64,000 bases of DNA, taken from contig WFMF01000378.1 in NCBI GenBank assembly GCA_011033025.1, forward strand, positions 62,001-126,000, written 5' to 3'. The notes beneath the pieces were generated by a model, which worked only from the letters and a program-made list of their open reading frames with translations, did no database searches and was not told the DNA's origin. The position numbers and the translations under genes are program-made. The DNA comes from Beroe forskalii. Lineage: Eukaryota; Ctenophora; Nuda; Beroida; Beroidae. Shown piece by piece: positions 25,112 through 36,604 of this stretch (positions within the stretch are counted from its first letter, which is position 1; every line of letters begins with the position of its first letter).

Positions 25112-25890
25112 ATTCCATGTTCGTATTGGTGGCGTACAAGACAGAGCCATGTAAGCGAGCAGCCCGTCTGTGTAGGCAGGGCTACGCCTGCCCCAACTAC
25201 CACAACAACAAAGATAGGCGCAGATCTCCCAAAATATTCAAATACAGGTGAGGGAAATGGTCTCATTTCTATAAAGTCCTTCACTGAGCTATTCAATATC
25301 TGATTATGCTTCAATCCGTTCTTAGTGTGGCATCCACCCTGCCCTTGAATCAAACCCCCTCTATTAAGATACATCTGGAGTTTAAATGGAGGTTGTATGT
25401 ATTACATACAACCTCCATTTAAACTCCCTTCTCCCCCCCCCCAGATCCACTCCGTGCCCCCTCGTGAAGAGTAATGACGAGTGGGGAGACCCCTCGGTGT
25501 GTGAGCATCAGGACAACTGCGGCTACTGCCACACCAGGACCGAGCAGCAGTTTCACCCAGAGGTAAGAACCTTTGTGTTGTGAATCATATTATGGAAATT
25601 GTCGTTTTTGATTTTTTTTAAACAGCTTTTGCTTGCCGAATGCCGCCTTTTCTTACATTTGATCTTCTATGTCGAAGGTTTGTTTCTCACATATCACTAC
25701 AACTGGATCACTGGTTTTCCTCCCAGATCTACAAGAGTACTCGGTGTAAGGACATGCAGCAGTACCTCTTCTGTCCCCGGGGTCCGTTCTGTGCCTTCGC
25801 TCACGACGACGACGAGGCTCAGATAGTGTACGACATCTCCGACACCAACTACCCTGATACCACATCCCCTCCCTCTTCAGTCGGCGTGAG

Positions 25891-25921
<31 letters not shown>

Positions 25922-28900
25922 GAGTGTTTGTGTGTACCTGACACCAATTACCCTGATACCACATCCCCTCCCTCTTCTGTCGGCGTGAGTGTCTGTCTGT
26001 CTGTCTGTCTGTGAGTGTTTGTGTGTACCCGACACCAACTACCCTGATACCACATCCCCTCCCTCTTCAGTCGGCGTGAGTGTGTTTGTCTGTTTTTAAA
26101 TCTTTCTAGTGTGTTCTGTAACTATCCAATGTATTTTGTGTGTCTGTGTCTGAGTTTTTGTCTAGATATTTGTCTGTCTACTATACAGCCCTTGTATCTG
26201 TCTACTACGTCTGCTTTTGGTACACAGACAGTTTCTGTGTACCGAAAGTCTATCTCTGCGTGTGAAACACCTGGTCTTGCATCTGGTATGTTCGCCAGGT
26301 GACTGATTCAATTTGTTTTCAAAGTACAAAGACCAGTACAGACTACTAACCAGTTATCATTGCTGAGTTTCTATTCATATATTTTCTGCGGAAGAGTTGA
26401 ACAATCTCTGAAAACATGATATAACACGCATTTGAGTAATTAACAAATAATTACGGTACATCTGTTTTACATTAAAACCAGCCTTAAATTTCTCACCGAA
26501 TAATCAATATCAGTCTTCTGACGTCTGATAAGGAGTCAGTCATGACTCATGAGCTCAAATATCATCTAGGAAGGCAAGCATAATTCCCACATCAATAAGT
26601 ATTCCAATTACAACTCTTATCAATTCCACAACATATAAAAGCCTCAGAAATATGACTTTGTGTAAGTTCTGTAATTTACAATCATTTTAAATTCTGTTAG
26701 TTTAAGTACCTTTCATCAAAAAGGCACTGATAACAAATTCAGTCATGAAATAACCTTGCCCAGGGCTTTGTGATGAATATTGTTTGCGCACGGTATTATT
26801 AGAATAATAAAGATTGCTTGCGCAGGGTATAATCGGAGACAAGACGAGGAGCCGCGCAAACACCTACACACCGGGACTCACGCTGGAGCCGCGCGCGCGG
26901 AGCGGCAGCAACGACAGCCGGATACGATCCCTATCGCTGATAGAGTCAGCAATGCAGAACATGTCTGTGGGGGCTGCCTCCTCATCCCCTCACATCCCTT
27001 CCATCCCAGTCCTCCCTGACAACAGAAACAGATCTCAGTCTCAGGTGAGGCGACGATAAAGCTTGGGATTGGTGGGATTCATTTCTGGTTGAATGTAATT
27101 GCGCGTGGTAAGCAATACAGATTTCACTCTCTCGTGGAATTTCATGGAAATATTCCCGACTCAAATAACTCCTTTTTCCTTAAACCTCATATTAAACCAT
27201 CTGTTCTTCCCCAGGGTAGTGGAGAGAACGCCTCCAACCTACCACAGGACCTCAGGGAATCGTCCCCCAGGACCACAGCCCACGTGGTGCTAAACGAGGC
27301 CTCCAAGTTGGCAGCCGCCCAACAGCACCAGCAGCAGCAACAACTAGCGTCAGCCTACGATCCAGAACACGCCAACTTCTACAACAACTCCCACGCCAGC
27401 GAGATGGGTAGGTGGAGTGGGTGTGAGAATATCATAGCTTTTCTTCAACGAATTGCTGGAGTGGGTTGTGAGACTGTGGGAATTATAGGGATTATACTAG
27501 CATATTATTGCTTCTCTTCAAAGACTTGTGGAAATAGAATTGGGCAGAATTTTAATGGGAAAATGTATAAGATTTTCATAATTAATACATTGTGCACTAC
27601 TACATAGCAAATCTCACAATGTCCCTTACTCTACCCCAATGCCCTAACTCTGCCCCTTTTCCAGGTGCAGTGAACGGTCACTTCCCCGGAGGTCACATGA
27701 CCAGCAATGCTGGCCCGGTGCCCACAGAGTACAACGCCTCCCACGCTAACTTCTCCACGGCAGTGGCAGCAGCAGCAGCCGACCACACCCAACACCCGGA
27801 GTACCTCGTGCTGAACGGACTGCTGAACACTACTGAACAGAGACGACTCAAGGCTGAACAAGCCGTGCTGGCAGACAATGCTAGGATCCTGCATCAGGAG
27901 GTAGGATTAGATGATTAAGTCAGGAACCCCTATTGGGAATCGGAATCAAGACTATCGTCAATTGTGGGAATTTCTGTTCTGAATCCTGAATGATACCTTA
28001 ATGGGTTTCCATCCGTCTATAATCCATCCGTTCCATAGCTGAATATAATAGCATATCCCAAGCCGTATGTAGTGTGACGTAACGCACCCCACCCCTCAGC
28101 AACAACGTGTCATTGTAAACGAGTCGGTGGAAGCCCTCAAAGCCCTGCAGAAGGTGACGAGCACCCTGCTCTACAACGCCAACAAACTACCCCTCAACTT
28201 CCTGGTACACATCAAGCAGCACTTCAGCAGATCCCTGGACGAGATCAACTCGGTTAGTACGCGCGGGTTTTTAACTTTTCAAATGGATAAAGTCAGGACT
28301 CAGGAGTGAATGCCATCCAATCATTCCCACAAATCACAGTTTCCCTAGATGAACTCCCACTTCCCTAAAAACTCCCCCTATTCCCTAACGAATTCCTATT
28401 CCCTAATGAACCCCCCTCTTTTCCCGCAGATGTACGCAGTAAAGAAGCAGATGTTCGTGTAATAAGTGCCACTAACGTCAATGAACTCCCTCACCAGCCC
28501 TGCTAAACTACGTCCCTTTTCCCACAGATGGGTACGCGAGTAAAGCAGGGTCTGGGACACACCATTGTTTGCATGGGAACGGTGTTAGGAACACCACTGG
28601 GCCCTGCTCCCACTACGTCGCTTGCCAGGTACATTCAACAGTTCAGCACTGGGGCGTGGGACCCCACACTGGTGTCTGGGCCCCAACACTAGGGACAACA
28701 CTGGGGTCTGGGTCCAAAAACTGGGGTTTAGAACCCAACACTGGAGCCTGGGACCCAGCACTGGGGTCTGGGACCCAGCACTGGGACCCACGATGGGAAC
28801 AAAATTGGGACCTATTCTGCGGTCTAATCGACATTTATAATAGCAAACCGTCGCAAATCACAGTGATAGCACAGCTTTCGCCCGCTTGAAACTTTTGTGA

Positions 28901-29542
28901 CTTTCATGATGGCTGATTTCTACAAAATCAAGTCCTCGCCTTTCTGTACCAGTGTATGCATATTGAAATTCCATTTAACCAACTGACCAATGTGCCATGA
29001 AACAAATATTTCCTTATTCCAATTCGATTAAAAATGCACTCCGGAAATGGTATAATACATGGTGAATTTCTGTACATACTCTAAACCACAAACTTTTCTG
29101 GCTTTCTCCTGTTTCCGTTTCCGGTGTTTTAGTTTCCGGTATTTTACGATTTCTCAGTTGTTTCCCACTTAAAGTGTTAAAATGGTACGAATTACTGAAT
29201 GATATTATGGCCTGCTGTTCACGACTTGATACGATACCACTTAAAGTTTGAAACTGTCTCTATAGCGATACAGACAGTAACACTATATGCAGACAGTATT
29301 GCTATGATACCACTGTTCCGCGAGGATTCTTGTGCAAATTTAAAGAGACTTGCGTAATACCTATACAATTGTATTGGAGCGTGTTATTTGCTCAAAATTT
29401 CCAGTAATAATTAGGGCTGACAACAGCTCAATCTAACACCAGCCAGAATAACACATGTCCATTGCAGGAGTGTCTCAAGTCACACAAGTGCTGTCCGGCC
29501 TGTAACGAGATCATCCAGCGAATCTACAATGTGTCTGTTTAA
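25112..29542 (+). CDS. unk: Unkempt-family CCCH zinc-finger protein with C-terminal RING-like end
   Basis: Exons: 25112-25247, 25445-25562, 25727-25885, 26826-27044, 27215-27407, 27665-27900, 28100-28252, then one or two uncertain RING exons (28430- and/or 28528-28628), and 29468-29542 with a TAA stop. All phases match up to 28252. The first three exons encode the second CCCH triad of Unkempt (YKTEPCKRAARLCRQGYACP; DEWGDPSVCE, CHTRTEQQFHPE; CPRGPFCAFAH). Unkempt proteins bind UAG/U-rich mRNA and repress translation. The middle is Ser- and Gln-rich (QQHQQQQQ), then a helical stretch (NTTEQRRLKAEQAVLADNAR) precedes the end. The last exon gives ECLKSHKCCPACNEI, the second half of a RING. The first CCCH triad is not found upstream, so the gene is either incomplete in this window or an N-terminally shortened paralogue. 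Confidence 0.85.
25377..25427. repeat. 51-nt near-perfect palindrome next to a 3' splice site
   Basis: The arm GGAGTTTAAATGGAGGTTGT plus ATGTA is followed after one base by its exact reverse complement. It lies inside the intron of the Unkempt-like gene and ends 17 nt before the exon at 25445, directly beside a CCCTTCTCCCCC polypyrimidine tract. The hairpin would form in the pre-mRNA. Confidence 0.9.
25841..26085. repeat. triplicated exon end plus 5' splice site
   Basis: Three head-to-tail copies start at 25841, 25940 and 26031 (periods 99 and 91). Each begins GACACCAA, holds the last 45 nt of the third zinc-finger exon, and continues into a GTGAGT donor and a GTCT microsatellite. Copy 1 supplies the normal donor at 25886. 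The frame stays open from copy 1 into copy 2. Confidence 0.9.
28640..28800. repeat. intronic minisatellite, CACTGGGGTCTGGGACCC type
   Basis: About six imperfect units of ACTGGGGTCTGGGACCCA or close variants, within the last intron of the Unkempt-like gene. Open frames in all three phases across it are artefacts. Confidence 0.8.
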
Positions 29543-31860
29543 GGGCACGCCGTGTCTCTCATGACTCCACAGAACTGACGCTCGGCCACTCGGAGTTGGT
29601 TTGACCCCTCCCCTCTGTTGCTAAGCAACCCCTCCTGTTGCTGAGCAACCCCCTCCCTCTCCAAGCAACCTTGTTACCTTCCTTCCTGCTTAGCACCATC
29701 CCTTGGCAAACACCTCTGATGTTTGGTTACACTGTGTAACGTAATAACTTGATTGGGCTTTTGACGAGTCAAAAGGCTGGGAAACATTGCCTTATTTTAA
29801 GGATGATACTCATATATAAGGAATCTTGCCGTAATTTATAAGGACGAAGACAAAACGATTCGAATTTTTGGATTATTTATTGTTTTCTATCCCAGAAACG
29901 TTTTATCTTCTGAACTTGGAGGTGCTTTAAGCTTTTGTAACTATTTAATTTTGGTAGATTTTTAGCTTTTAGAAGAAGAAATAACATTATCATAGTTTTA
30001 GTGTGTCGGTAGCCGTGACCTATAATATAATTGTAAAAGAAATTTTATAGAATTTTTAGAATTATTTTGAGTTCTAATTTCCTATGATAAGAGGCCATTC
30101 TGTCTGTGCGTCTACGTAAGTCGCTATCGGCTGTTCATCTCTACTGAATGTGTGTGTATTTCTGATCGTGTACAAGTGCATACCATTGCTTATTCCGTGC
30201 GATGCCGTTAAAACCACTTAATTCTCCAGGAGTATTCCACGGGATATATGCTCTAGAAAGTACAAAACGTACCGCCATACCTTGAAACTGCGACGTATTA
30301 AAATGCAACGTTTGACGACGGAACAAACTTACAATTTCCGAGAAAATTTCTCTCATTTCTGATAAAATTGTGTAATTTGAGGTTGATAACGACTTTTTAT
30401 GATTACTTCGAAACAAGGTATGGCTGTATCGACTCTTCGTATATGAATAACTTACCATATTGGAATGATAACCAGTCCAGCTAACTGTTGGAGTTAATAT
30501 ATTAATATATATTTGAAGCAAAGTTTCAAACTTTTTGAAGTGATGATATAATTTACGTTTAACGGTTATGGCAAATTGAAATGTTTATGTTACAGACTAG
30601 GTGTTCGTAATTGAAAACTGCCTACACAATTCCATGCACTTTACTCGGAATGTTAAAGGAATGCTGATATTGCCATCCTATCGAATTTGACCCCGTTCAA
30701 GGCCTGCTAATTTCTGAATTATGCCGTCAGTGTCTGCCAGGTCTCCAGTATCAACGGGTCAATGTCTGGAATATGGAAATCGTATCTGTTTCTGTGGGTG
30801 ATGGCAACGAAGGGGTCACTGTGTCCGCTTAATTCTTGAAAGGAATGCACTGTTTGATTTCAAAGGAACGTGATTTTTCGTTAATTATATCTGTGACGAA
30901 GTAGAAAACAGTTCCAAGCTATTACGATATTCAATTCCACTTTCCGTACAGCATCTGAACTGTAAATGCAATTGCTTTGCAAATTGTTCGTTTTTGAGGA
31001 CTTTTAGAATACATTTTAGAATGTATTTGTTGGCCACTGTAGTTTAATTTCAAATTAAGAGTAGAAAAGGCCACATTTTCCAATCCCTATTTGATCAAAC
31101 GTTTATGTATTAATTCTGATTAATGATAATTATATGATATGACACCAGAGCTACAGAAATCTTAGTCATAATTTAATTACATCGCTGTTGTAGCACAAAT
31201 TCGGTGAATTATGTCAAGTATTATTTAAAATTATGTTCATATTTTAATTGATATAGGTCATAATAGATAGTTCAAATACTTATACGATTTAGAATTTAAA
31301 CTATTTAGGATTAGTTGTTGCTCAATTGTTATTCGTTTATCATTCAAATGCATCGCGATTGGTTTATCAATCGCTTCCAATTCCACTGTTCACATTTTTA
31401 TGCTATCTACAGGCTTCGATCATTCACTTGATACTAATCCGGATCAACGAACTGACGAAAAGTTCCATGCGAAATATATTGTAGAATTAGAATTAGTGTA
31501 TATATCAATATGCGATTTGACTGTGACAGTCAATAGCATAGTTTCCTTTAAAATAACACTTTGATTTTCAATTAATGGAACACGTTGAGGTTATATGAAA
31601 AAAAGCAAATGATGAAGCTTTGTGAACGGTGTGAATTAGAATATATTTGCTTCAAAAAGATGGATGTTAGCCGTAACGTATACTTAAAACTACGATAGTT
31701 TCAAATTCTCTATTGTTTAAGATGAAATGTACTTTATAATGGTTCAAAATCGATGATTTAAATTAACTTCGATCCCGGTGTTTTCATTCTTCAATCAGTT
31801 TCTGTTTACAATTTCATGACTTGTTCATGTTAAACATGAATGAAACTAAAACACGACACA
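29543..31860. other. 3' flank of the Unkempt-like gene and intergenic DNA
   Basis: Immediately after the stop are three repeats of TTGCTAAGCAACCCC type (29620-29670). The remainder is AT-rich, with no supported exon, RNA gene or element. Confidence 0.4.
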
Positions 31861-31861
31861 T

Positions 31862-31914
31862 TCACCCAGGTGTCTCGACCTTTTGATTCACCCAGGTGTC
31901 TCGACCTTTTGATG
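31862..31914. repeat. 27-bp direct repeat, two copies
   Basis: TTCACCCAGGTGTCTCGACC followed by TTTTGA is present twice in tandem. It marks the left edge of the GC-rich block. Confidence 0.8.
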
Positions 31915-32790
31915 AGGTGCGGCGCATAAGTATAACGCCTCGCCCGGGTAATTTTTTGCTGCGCGTGATGCAATGCACTTGCAGTCGACGGACGTTGCCC
32001 GAAAGCGCAAAGTGACGTCCAAATGTGGAACGTTGCGCCGCGCGTTCCCCTAACCAGGGGTGTCGCGAAACGAGCAAGGTTTGGAGCAAGGCGCGGCGCG
32101 CGCGTAAAACTAGGGATCTGGTTAGAGCAACGCCGCGCGCGAGGGTAGGGAAACATCCTACGAGTGATGAAACGTTCCTAAGCCCGCATAGGTGCGAACA
32201 AGCTGGTATACGTTGCTAAACACGTATATCCCTATTTGAGTTGCGCGCGGCCCGGCGCGTACACACCTATGTTCCTAAGCCCGCATAGGTGTGTGTACGC
32301 GCGCGGCGCTTCCCTACGCGCGCGCGCAACGCAGACAGGGATATACGTGTTTAGCAAACACCTATGTGGTGTGTGTACGCGCCGCGCGCGGCTTCTCTCT
32401 CACATAGAGATATACGTTTTTAGTGCAATTATTCGTTGTCGGACGTCGTTTACTCTAACCAAAGCCGGAGAGCCCTCTTTTGCGCGCGGCGCGCGCCGTC
32501 GCGTCGCTTCACTGCTCAAAAAAGTTCGGCGTAAGCTTCTGGTTGGATGAACCCGCACTCCGTGCGCAAAACCAGGGTCCTGGTACTAGCAGCAAGTCCT
32601 TCTTTAGCTCTACATGCAGTCTCATTTTATACTTACCAGATGCTAACGCAGTTACACTTGCCGTACGTTGTATGGCCCGCTGACGCCAGCCGCGGCGTTG
32701 ATTCTCGAGAGGGTCTGTCAACGTCAGACAAAGTTACACGGCACACACGCGCGGCCTACGGCTAAATAAGGAAGAACGACGGCGCGCGCA
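31915..32790. repeat. GC-rich, CpG-dense repeat block with a 141-bp palindrome
   Basis: The block is unusually rich in GCGCGC and GGCGCGCGCG in an otherwise AT-rich setting. A long inverted repeat spans 32215-32355: GCTAAACACGTATATCCCTA at the left and AGGGATATACGTGTTTAGC at the right, with an inner pair TACACACCTATG / CATAGGTGTGTGTA around CCCG. The string AGCCCGCATAGGTG occurs at 32180 and again at 32278. The segment 32450-32550 resembles 17288-17350. Open frames are Arg/Ala-rich shadows of the CpG content. Confidence 0.7.
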
Positions 32791-32929
32791 GAATAAGACG
32801 CTGTTTAGGGCAAATCATTATATGGCTTTGCTGTATTTAATTCTTAAATGTTTGATTCATTATTTGAACTTTATTTCAATGAATTCATATGAAACAAGCT
32901 AGTTTTTATTTTATAAATAATCAGAGGAC

Positions 32930-34690
32930 ACCGTTGTTTGAAGGTTAGTTTTCTACAGTTAGTTTTAGAGATGGTTTAAGAAGACTATCATAAGGGGAGA
33001 ATATTCTAGTTCTAAGTTTGTGAAATCAGGTGTACCACAGGGATCAGTTTTGGGTCCCTTGCTATTTGTACTTTACATTAACGACTTACCTAATGGGATG
33101 AAAAACGTCACTAAAATATTTGCTGATGATTTAAAAGTTGTTGCAAATGCTGCTAAGTATGATGATACTAATATGGATTTGAAATCACTTGAGAACTGGG
33201 AAGAAACTTGGCTTTTGAAGTTCAACACAGAAAAATGCAAAGTCATGCACATTGAATTGAATGATAATCCTAGAAATGAGTATAAATTAGATAATAATAT
33301 CCTTGAAGAAACTTGCTTAGAAAAGGACTTAGGTGTTTTAATGAAAAACGACTTACTCTGGGGAAGTAATATCAATAAGTGTATTAAGGATGCTAATAGA
33401 ACTATTGCTTGGATAAGTAGAAATGTTGTTGCAAAAGACATTGATATTAATAAAACAATAAAATGTTAATAAAACAATAAAATGTTATATTTTACACCAT
33501 TTCAACCAAACATCATCAATGAAAATTAGGTAACATATGAATGTGATGAATTATAAATAGGTTAGTACCTAACTAGGTATGAAAATAAGAACCATATATA
33601 CAACATAAAAGCAAATATACATATATCATTATAAAGTTATAATATTAATAGGGTAACATGACGTAATAATTTAAGTAACCTAATACAAATAAATTTTTAG
33701 GTTTTAGGTAGTTATACAAACTTAATATCAATTGCTTTATGCTGGTGAGGGAAATATCTGTCTAATAACTTGAATATCACCTTTGGTACAACTTCAACAA
33801 GGTTGATTAAATTAGATTAAATTGAAATCAAATAGCACTTCGAAATAAAGTAGCTGCCAAATATCCATAGCATTACGAAATAATTTAATTAAAATTAATA
33901 AATAAATAAAATACAGGCTGAATTAACGAAAAACAGCAGAAATTATAAATAATAATTATATATCATATTATATAAATAATAAAGTTTCAATTAGATCCCC
34001 TCTTATCCTTCGTTCTGCCAATGTAGTTAGATTCAATCTATCAAGCCGCTCACTGTTGAGAATCTATAAAGCTCTTATCCGACCAAAGCTTGAGTACTGT
34101 GTTCAGCTTTGGTCTCCTGCTGCTCGCCATGGGAACTGGGGTACCATCTTGGAGCTGGAAGGTGTCCAGCGACGTTTCACCAGACTAATAAATGGCATAG
34201 GTACACTTCCCCTACAGTGAGCGGCTTTGATAGATTGAATCTAACCATTGGCAGAACGAAGGACAAGAGGGGATCTAATTGAAACTTTAAGGTTGTTAGC
34301 AATAAAGTTCAGTATTGTCAAGACTTGTTTAAATGTGGTAGAAGTAGGAGAAATTTATTAACTTATAAGCATAAGAGTGTGTCTTATTCTAAAGATATTG
34401 GTAGAATGAATAGTAACTTTATTTTAGAAAGGGTTAGAGGTTTTTGGAATGATCTACCCAAATATGTAAGGGATGCTTCAACTGTTGACATTTTCAAAGC
34501 TAGTTTAGAGTGCTATAAGAGGGATACCTGTACTATTAGTCCAAACAACTTTTGGTATGTTTCTAACTTGGTGTTAGAAAAAATAGAAGGGAATAATTAT
34601 CTGTCTAATAAGGAAAAATTTAATCAATATTTAAAAAGCAATCCATTTGTGGCGAAGAGAAAAGGAATCAACATCAGGGATTGTTTCTAA
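32930..34690 (+). pseudogene. decayed non-LTR retrotransposon, reverse transcriptase 3' half
   Basis: 33020-33469 encodes the reverse transcriptase palm: GVPQGSVLGPLLFVLYINDL, then FADDLKVV with the catalytic Asp pair and the LLKFNTEKCKVMH motif. The frame breaks at 33467. About 550 bp of AT-rich DNA follows. The thumb region then resumes (34057-34213; IYKALIRPKLEYCVQLWSP), and the C-terminal part is at 34220-34690 (FWNDLPKYVRDASTVDIFKA). An ORF1, the endonuclease and the N-terminal reverse transcriptase are not seen. The stop codons, the insertion and an inverted duplication show that it is dead. The motif set fits the jockey/CR1-like clades; I do not assign a clade. Confidence 0.85.
33981..34288. 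repeat. 75-bp inverted repeat inside the dead retrotransposon
   Basis: 33981-34056 is the reverse complement of 34214-34288 with a few mismatches. The right arm is in the original orientation, because it encodes the expected ERLDRLNLT-like thumb sequence. The left arm is therefore an inverted copy placed upstream. The 157-nt spacer still encodes reverse transcriptase. Confidence 0.85.
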
Positions 34691-35027
34691 GAGTCTAGAA
34701 TGTTTTTTATCACAGATCATATGAACTTGCTGGATGTAATTTTTAAATCTCTATTTCATAATTTAAATTATATTTCATTGAAATGAACAGTAGACAGTGG
34801 ACACCTGTGTTTGATGGTGTGTTTTTCAATGGGAGCTAATGTTTCTTGTTAAAATGTTATGAAGAGTGATGGTTGAATACCATAAATTATTTATTTATTT
34901 TTTATTTAATAGTTTAATACCATTATATTTATATTATTTTTACTTTACTTTACTTTTACAATTATTATGTCTTAAGGAGCTAATGTTTCTTGCTAAATGT
35001 TATGAAGTTTGATGTTTGAATACCATT

Positions 35028-35188
35028 AGGTGGTTTCATCGTTCTGCGTCGATCAAATGGATTGATCAAATGAAAAACGCGCACAACAATTTTATGAAGA
35101 AATCAGCGCAAAAAAGCAGGCGCGCGCGATTGTGTGCCATTTTCATTTGATCAGTTCATTTGATCGACGCGCAACGATGCAGGTGCCT
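35028..35188. mobile_element. 160-bp MITE-like inverted repeat
   Basis: Left end TCATCGTTCTGCGTCGATCA and right end TGATCGACGCGCAACGATGC are imperfect reverse complements. They continue inward through AAATG..TGATCAAATGAAAA. It lies 127 bp before the upstream ATG of the TATDN1-like gene. Confidence 0.7.
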
Positions 35189-35314
35189 TAATTATTTATT
35201 TAATCATTCCATGATTTGTTGCTGGCAGTTGATTATTTATGAATTTATTCATTCAGTTCAATTATTGAATTGAATTAATGAATTATTGATAATCAGATTG
35301 TTTCACTGCTACAG

Positions 35315-35347
35315 ATGAAAAAGCTTATTGACATTTCACAGCTATAG
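35315..35347 (+). promoter_or_regulatory. upstream mini-ORF abutting the TATDN1-like start
   Basis: ATG at 35315 opens an 11-codon frame MKKLIDISQL ending in TAG (35345-35347), with the real ATG at 35348 immediately after. The mini-ORF is a 33-nt tandem copy of the gene's own start (MKRFIDIGAN) and is in the same frame. Both copies are preceded by AG (CTGCTACAG and CAGCTATAG), so the two could also be alternative 3' splice sites. Confidence 0.6.
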
Positions 35348-36244
35348 ATGAAAAGGTTTATTGACATTGGGGCCAACCTGACAGATTCTGTTTTCAAAGG
35401 CATTTATCGTGGCAAGGAGATTCATGTCAATGATTTCAATGATGTTCTGAATAGAGCAATTTCTGTTGGTTTAGAGAAAATAATTGTCACTGCAGGTTGT
35501 GAGAGTGATATTGTTGAGGCTATTGACTTAGTTAATGGTCATGAAAACCTCTTCTTCACTGTTGGTGTCCATCCTACTAGATGCAATGAATTCAATTCAG
35601 CAAACTCTTCAGATGAGCATCTCAACAAGTTACGAAGATTCATAGCTGAAAACAAAGCAAAAGTAGTTGCAATTGGTGAAATTGGTCTTGACTTTGATCG
35701 CACCCAATTTTGTGATATAGAAACTCAAAAGACATACTTTGACAAGCAACTAATTTTGGCTGGTGAAACTGGTTTGCCTCTATTTTTACACTCCAGAAAT
35801 TGTTCCTCAGAATTTATTGACATTTTAAATAATCATAGGGACAAAATTAGTGGTGGAGTAGTCCATTCATTTGATGGTACTTCTGAAGAAGCAGCAACAT
35901 ACATTGACATGGGTTTTCATATTGGGATAAATGGTTGCTCTCTTAAGACTGAAGAAAACCTTAAAGCCATGGCATCAATTCCTATCAATAGACTAATGAT
36001 TGAAACTGATGCTCCTTGGTGTGGAATCAAGCCATCTCATGCAGGATATAAATATGTGAAAACAAAATGGGATACAAAGAAGAAAGAAAGGTGGACTAAA
36101 GGCTCCACAGTGAAAGATCGGGTTGAACCTTGTCATATAGTGCAGGTTTTGGAGGTTATGGCAGAATATAGGCAAGAAGACCCTATAGAGCTATGCAATA
36201 AAATCTATGAAAATACATCTAACTTATTCTTTTCTAATAAATGA
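35348..36244 (+). CDS. TATDN1: TatD family metal-dependent deoxyribonuclease (TATDN1-like)
   Basis: An uninterrupted 298-codon frame, close to the usual TATDN1 length of about 297. The N-terminus FIDIGANLTD and the GVHPTRC, AIGEIGLDFDR, LFLHSRN, GVVHSFDGT and IETDAPWCG blocks match the family. Likely metal ligands or catalytic residues are Glu111, His148, His173 and Asp221. TatD nucleases fold as a TIM barrel and act on DNA, with roles in DNA fragmentation or repair. The family usually has introns in animals, so the intronless body is of note (retrocopy or intron loss). An intact frame and conserved residues argue that it works. A polyadenylation signal AATAAA lies at 36390-36395. Confidence 0.93.
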   Translation: MKRFIDIGANLTDSVFKGIYRGKEIHVNDFNDVLNRAISVGLEKIIVTAGCESDIVEAIDLVNGHENLFFTVGVHPTRCNEFNSANSSDEHLNKLRRFIAENKAKVVAIGEIGLDFDRTQFCDIETQKTYFDKQLILAGETGLPLFLHSRNCSSEFIDILNNHRDKISGGVVHSFDGTSEEAATYIDMGFHIGINGCSLKTEENLKAMASIPINRLMIETDAPWCGIKPSHAGYKYVKTKWDTKKKERWTKGSTVKDRVEPCHIVQVLEVMAEYRQEDPIELCNKIYENTSNLFFSNK

Positions 36245-36389
36245 ATAAATTTTCTTCATTCATCAAGCCCATCAAGGAATCATGATATCAGAGATGATTA
36301 TTACCTTCTTTTACATTCTTTTTATCTTCCATGAATGATGGATATTCATTATTCATTTCATGCAAATGGTAGAAGATCAAGAATTACTC

Positions 36390-36395
36390 AATAAA
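36390..36395 (+). terminator. polyadenylation signal
   Basis: AATAAA 145 nt after the TATDN1-like stop codon. A second AATAAA overlaps that stop codon. Confidence 0.5.
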
Positions 36396-36604
36396 TTTCA
36401 GTTTCATATTATATGATGATGTAGCATATGTCCCGCTTAGTGTTTTGGCCCTTGGCTGGCACCATGGTCCTCTGTTTATGAACATGGACTGCTGACGAGG
36501 GGCTGTTAGAGGACTGCTGCCTTGCACTAGTATTCTACCTAAATATGTTTTTGATAATACTTCCAAATGCTGAATTGACTTTGAATGTAATAAATTAATA
36601 ATAT

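Noticed and set aside
31830-32765. Arg/Ala-rich frames on both strands
   Set aside because: CpG-rich composition removes stop codons in all frames; no family signal.
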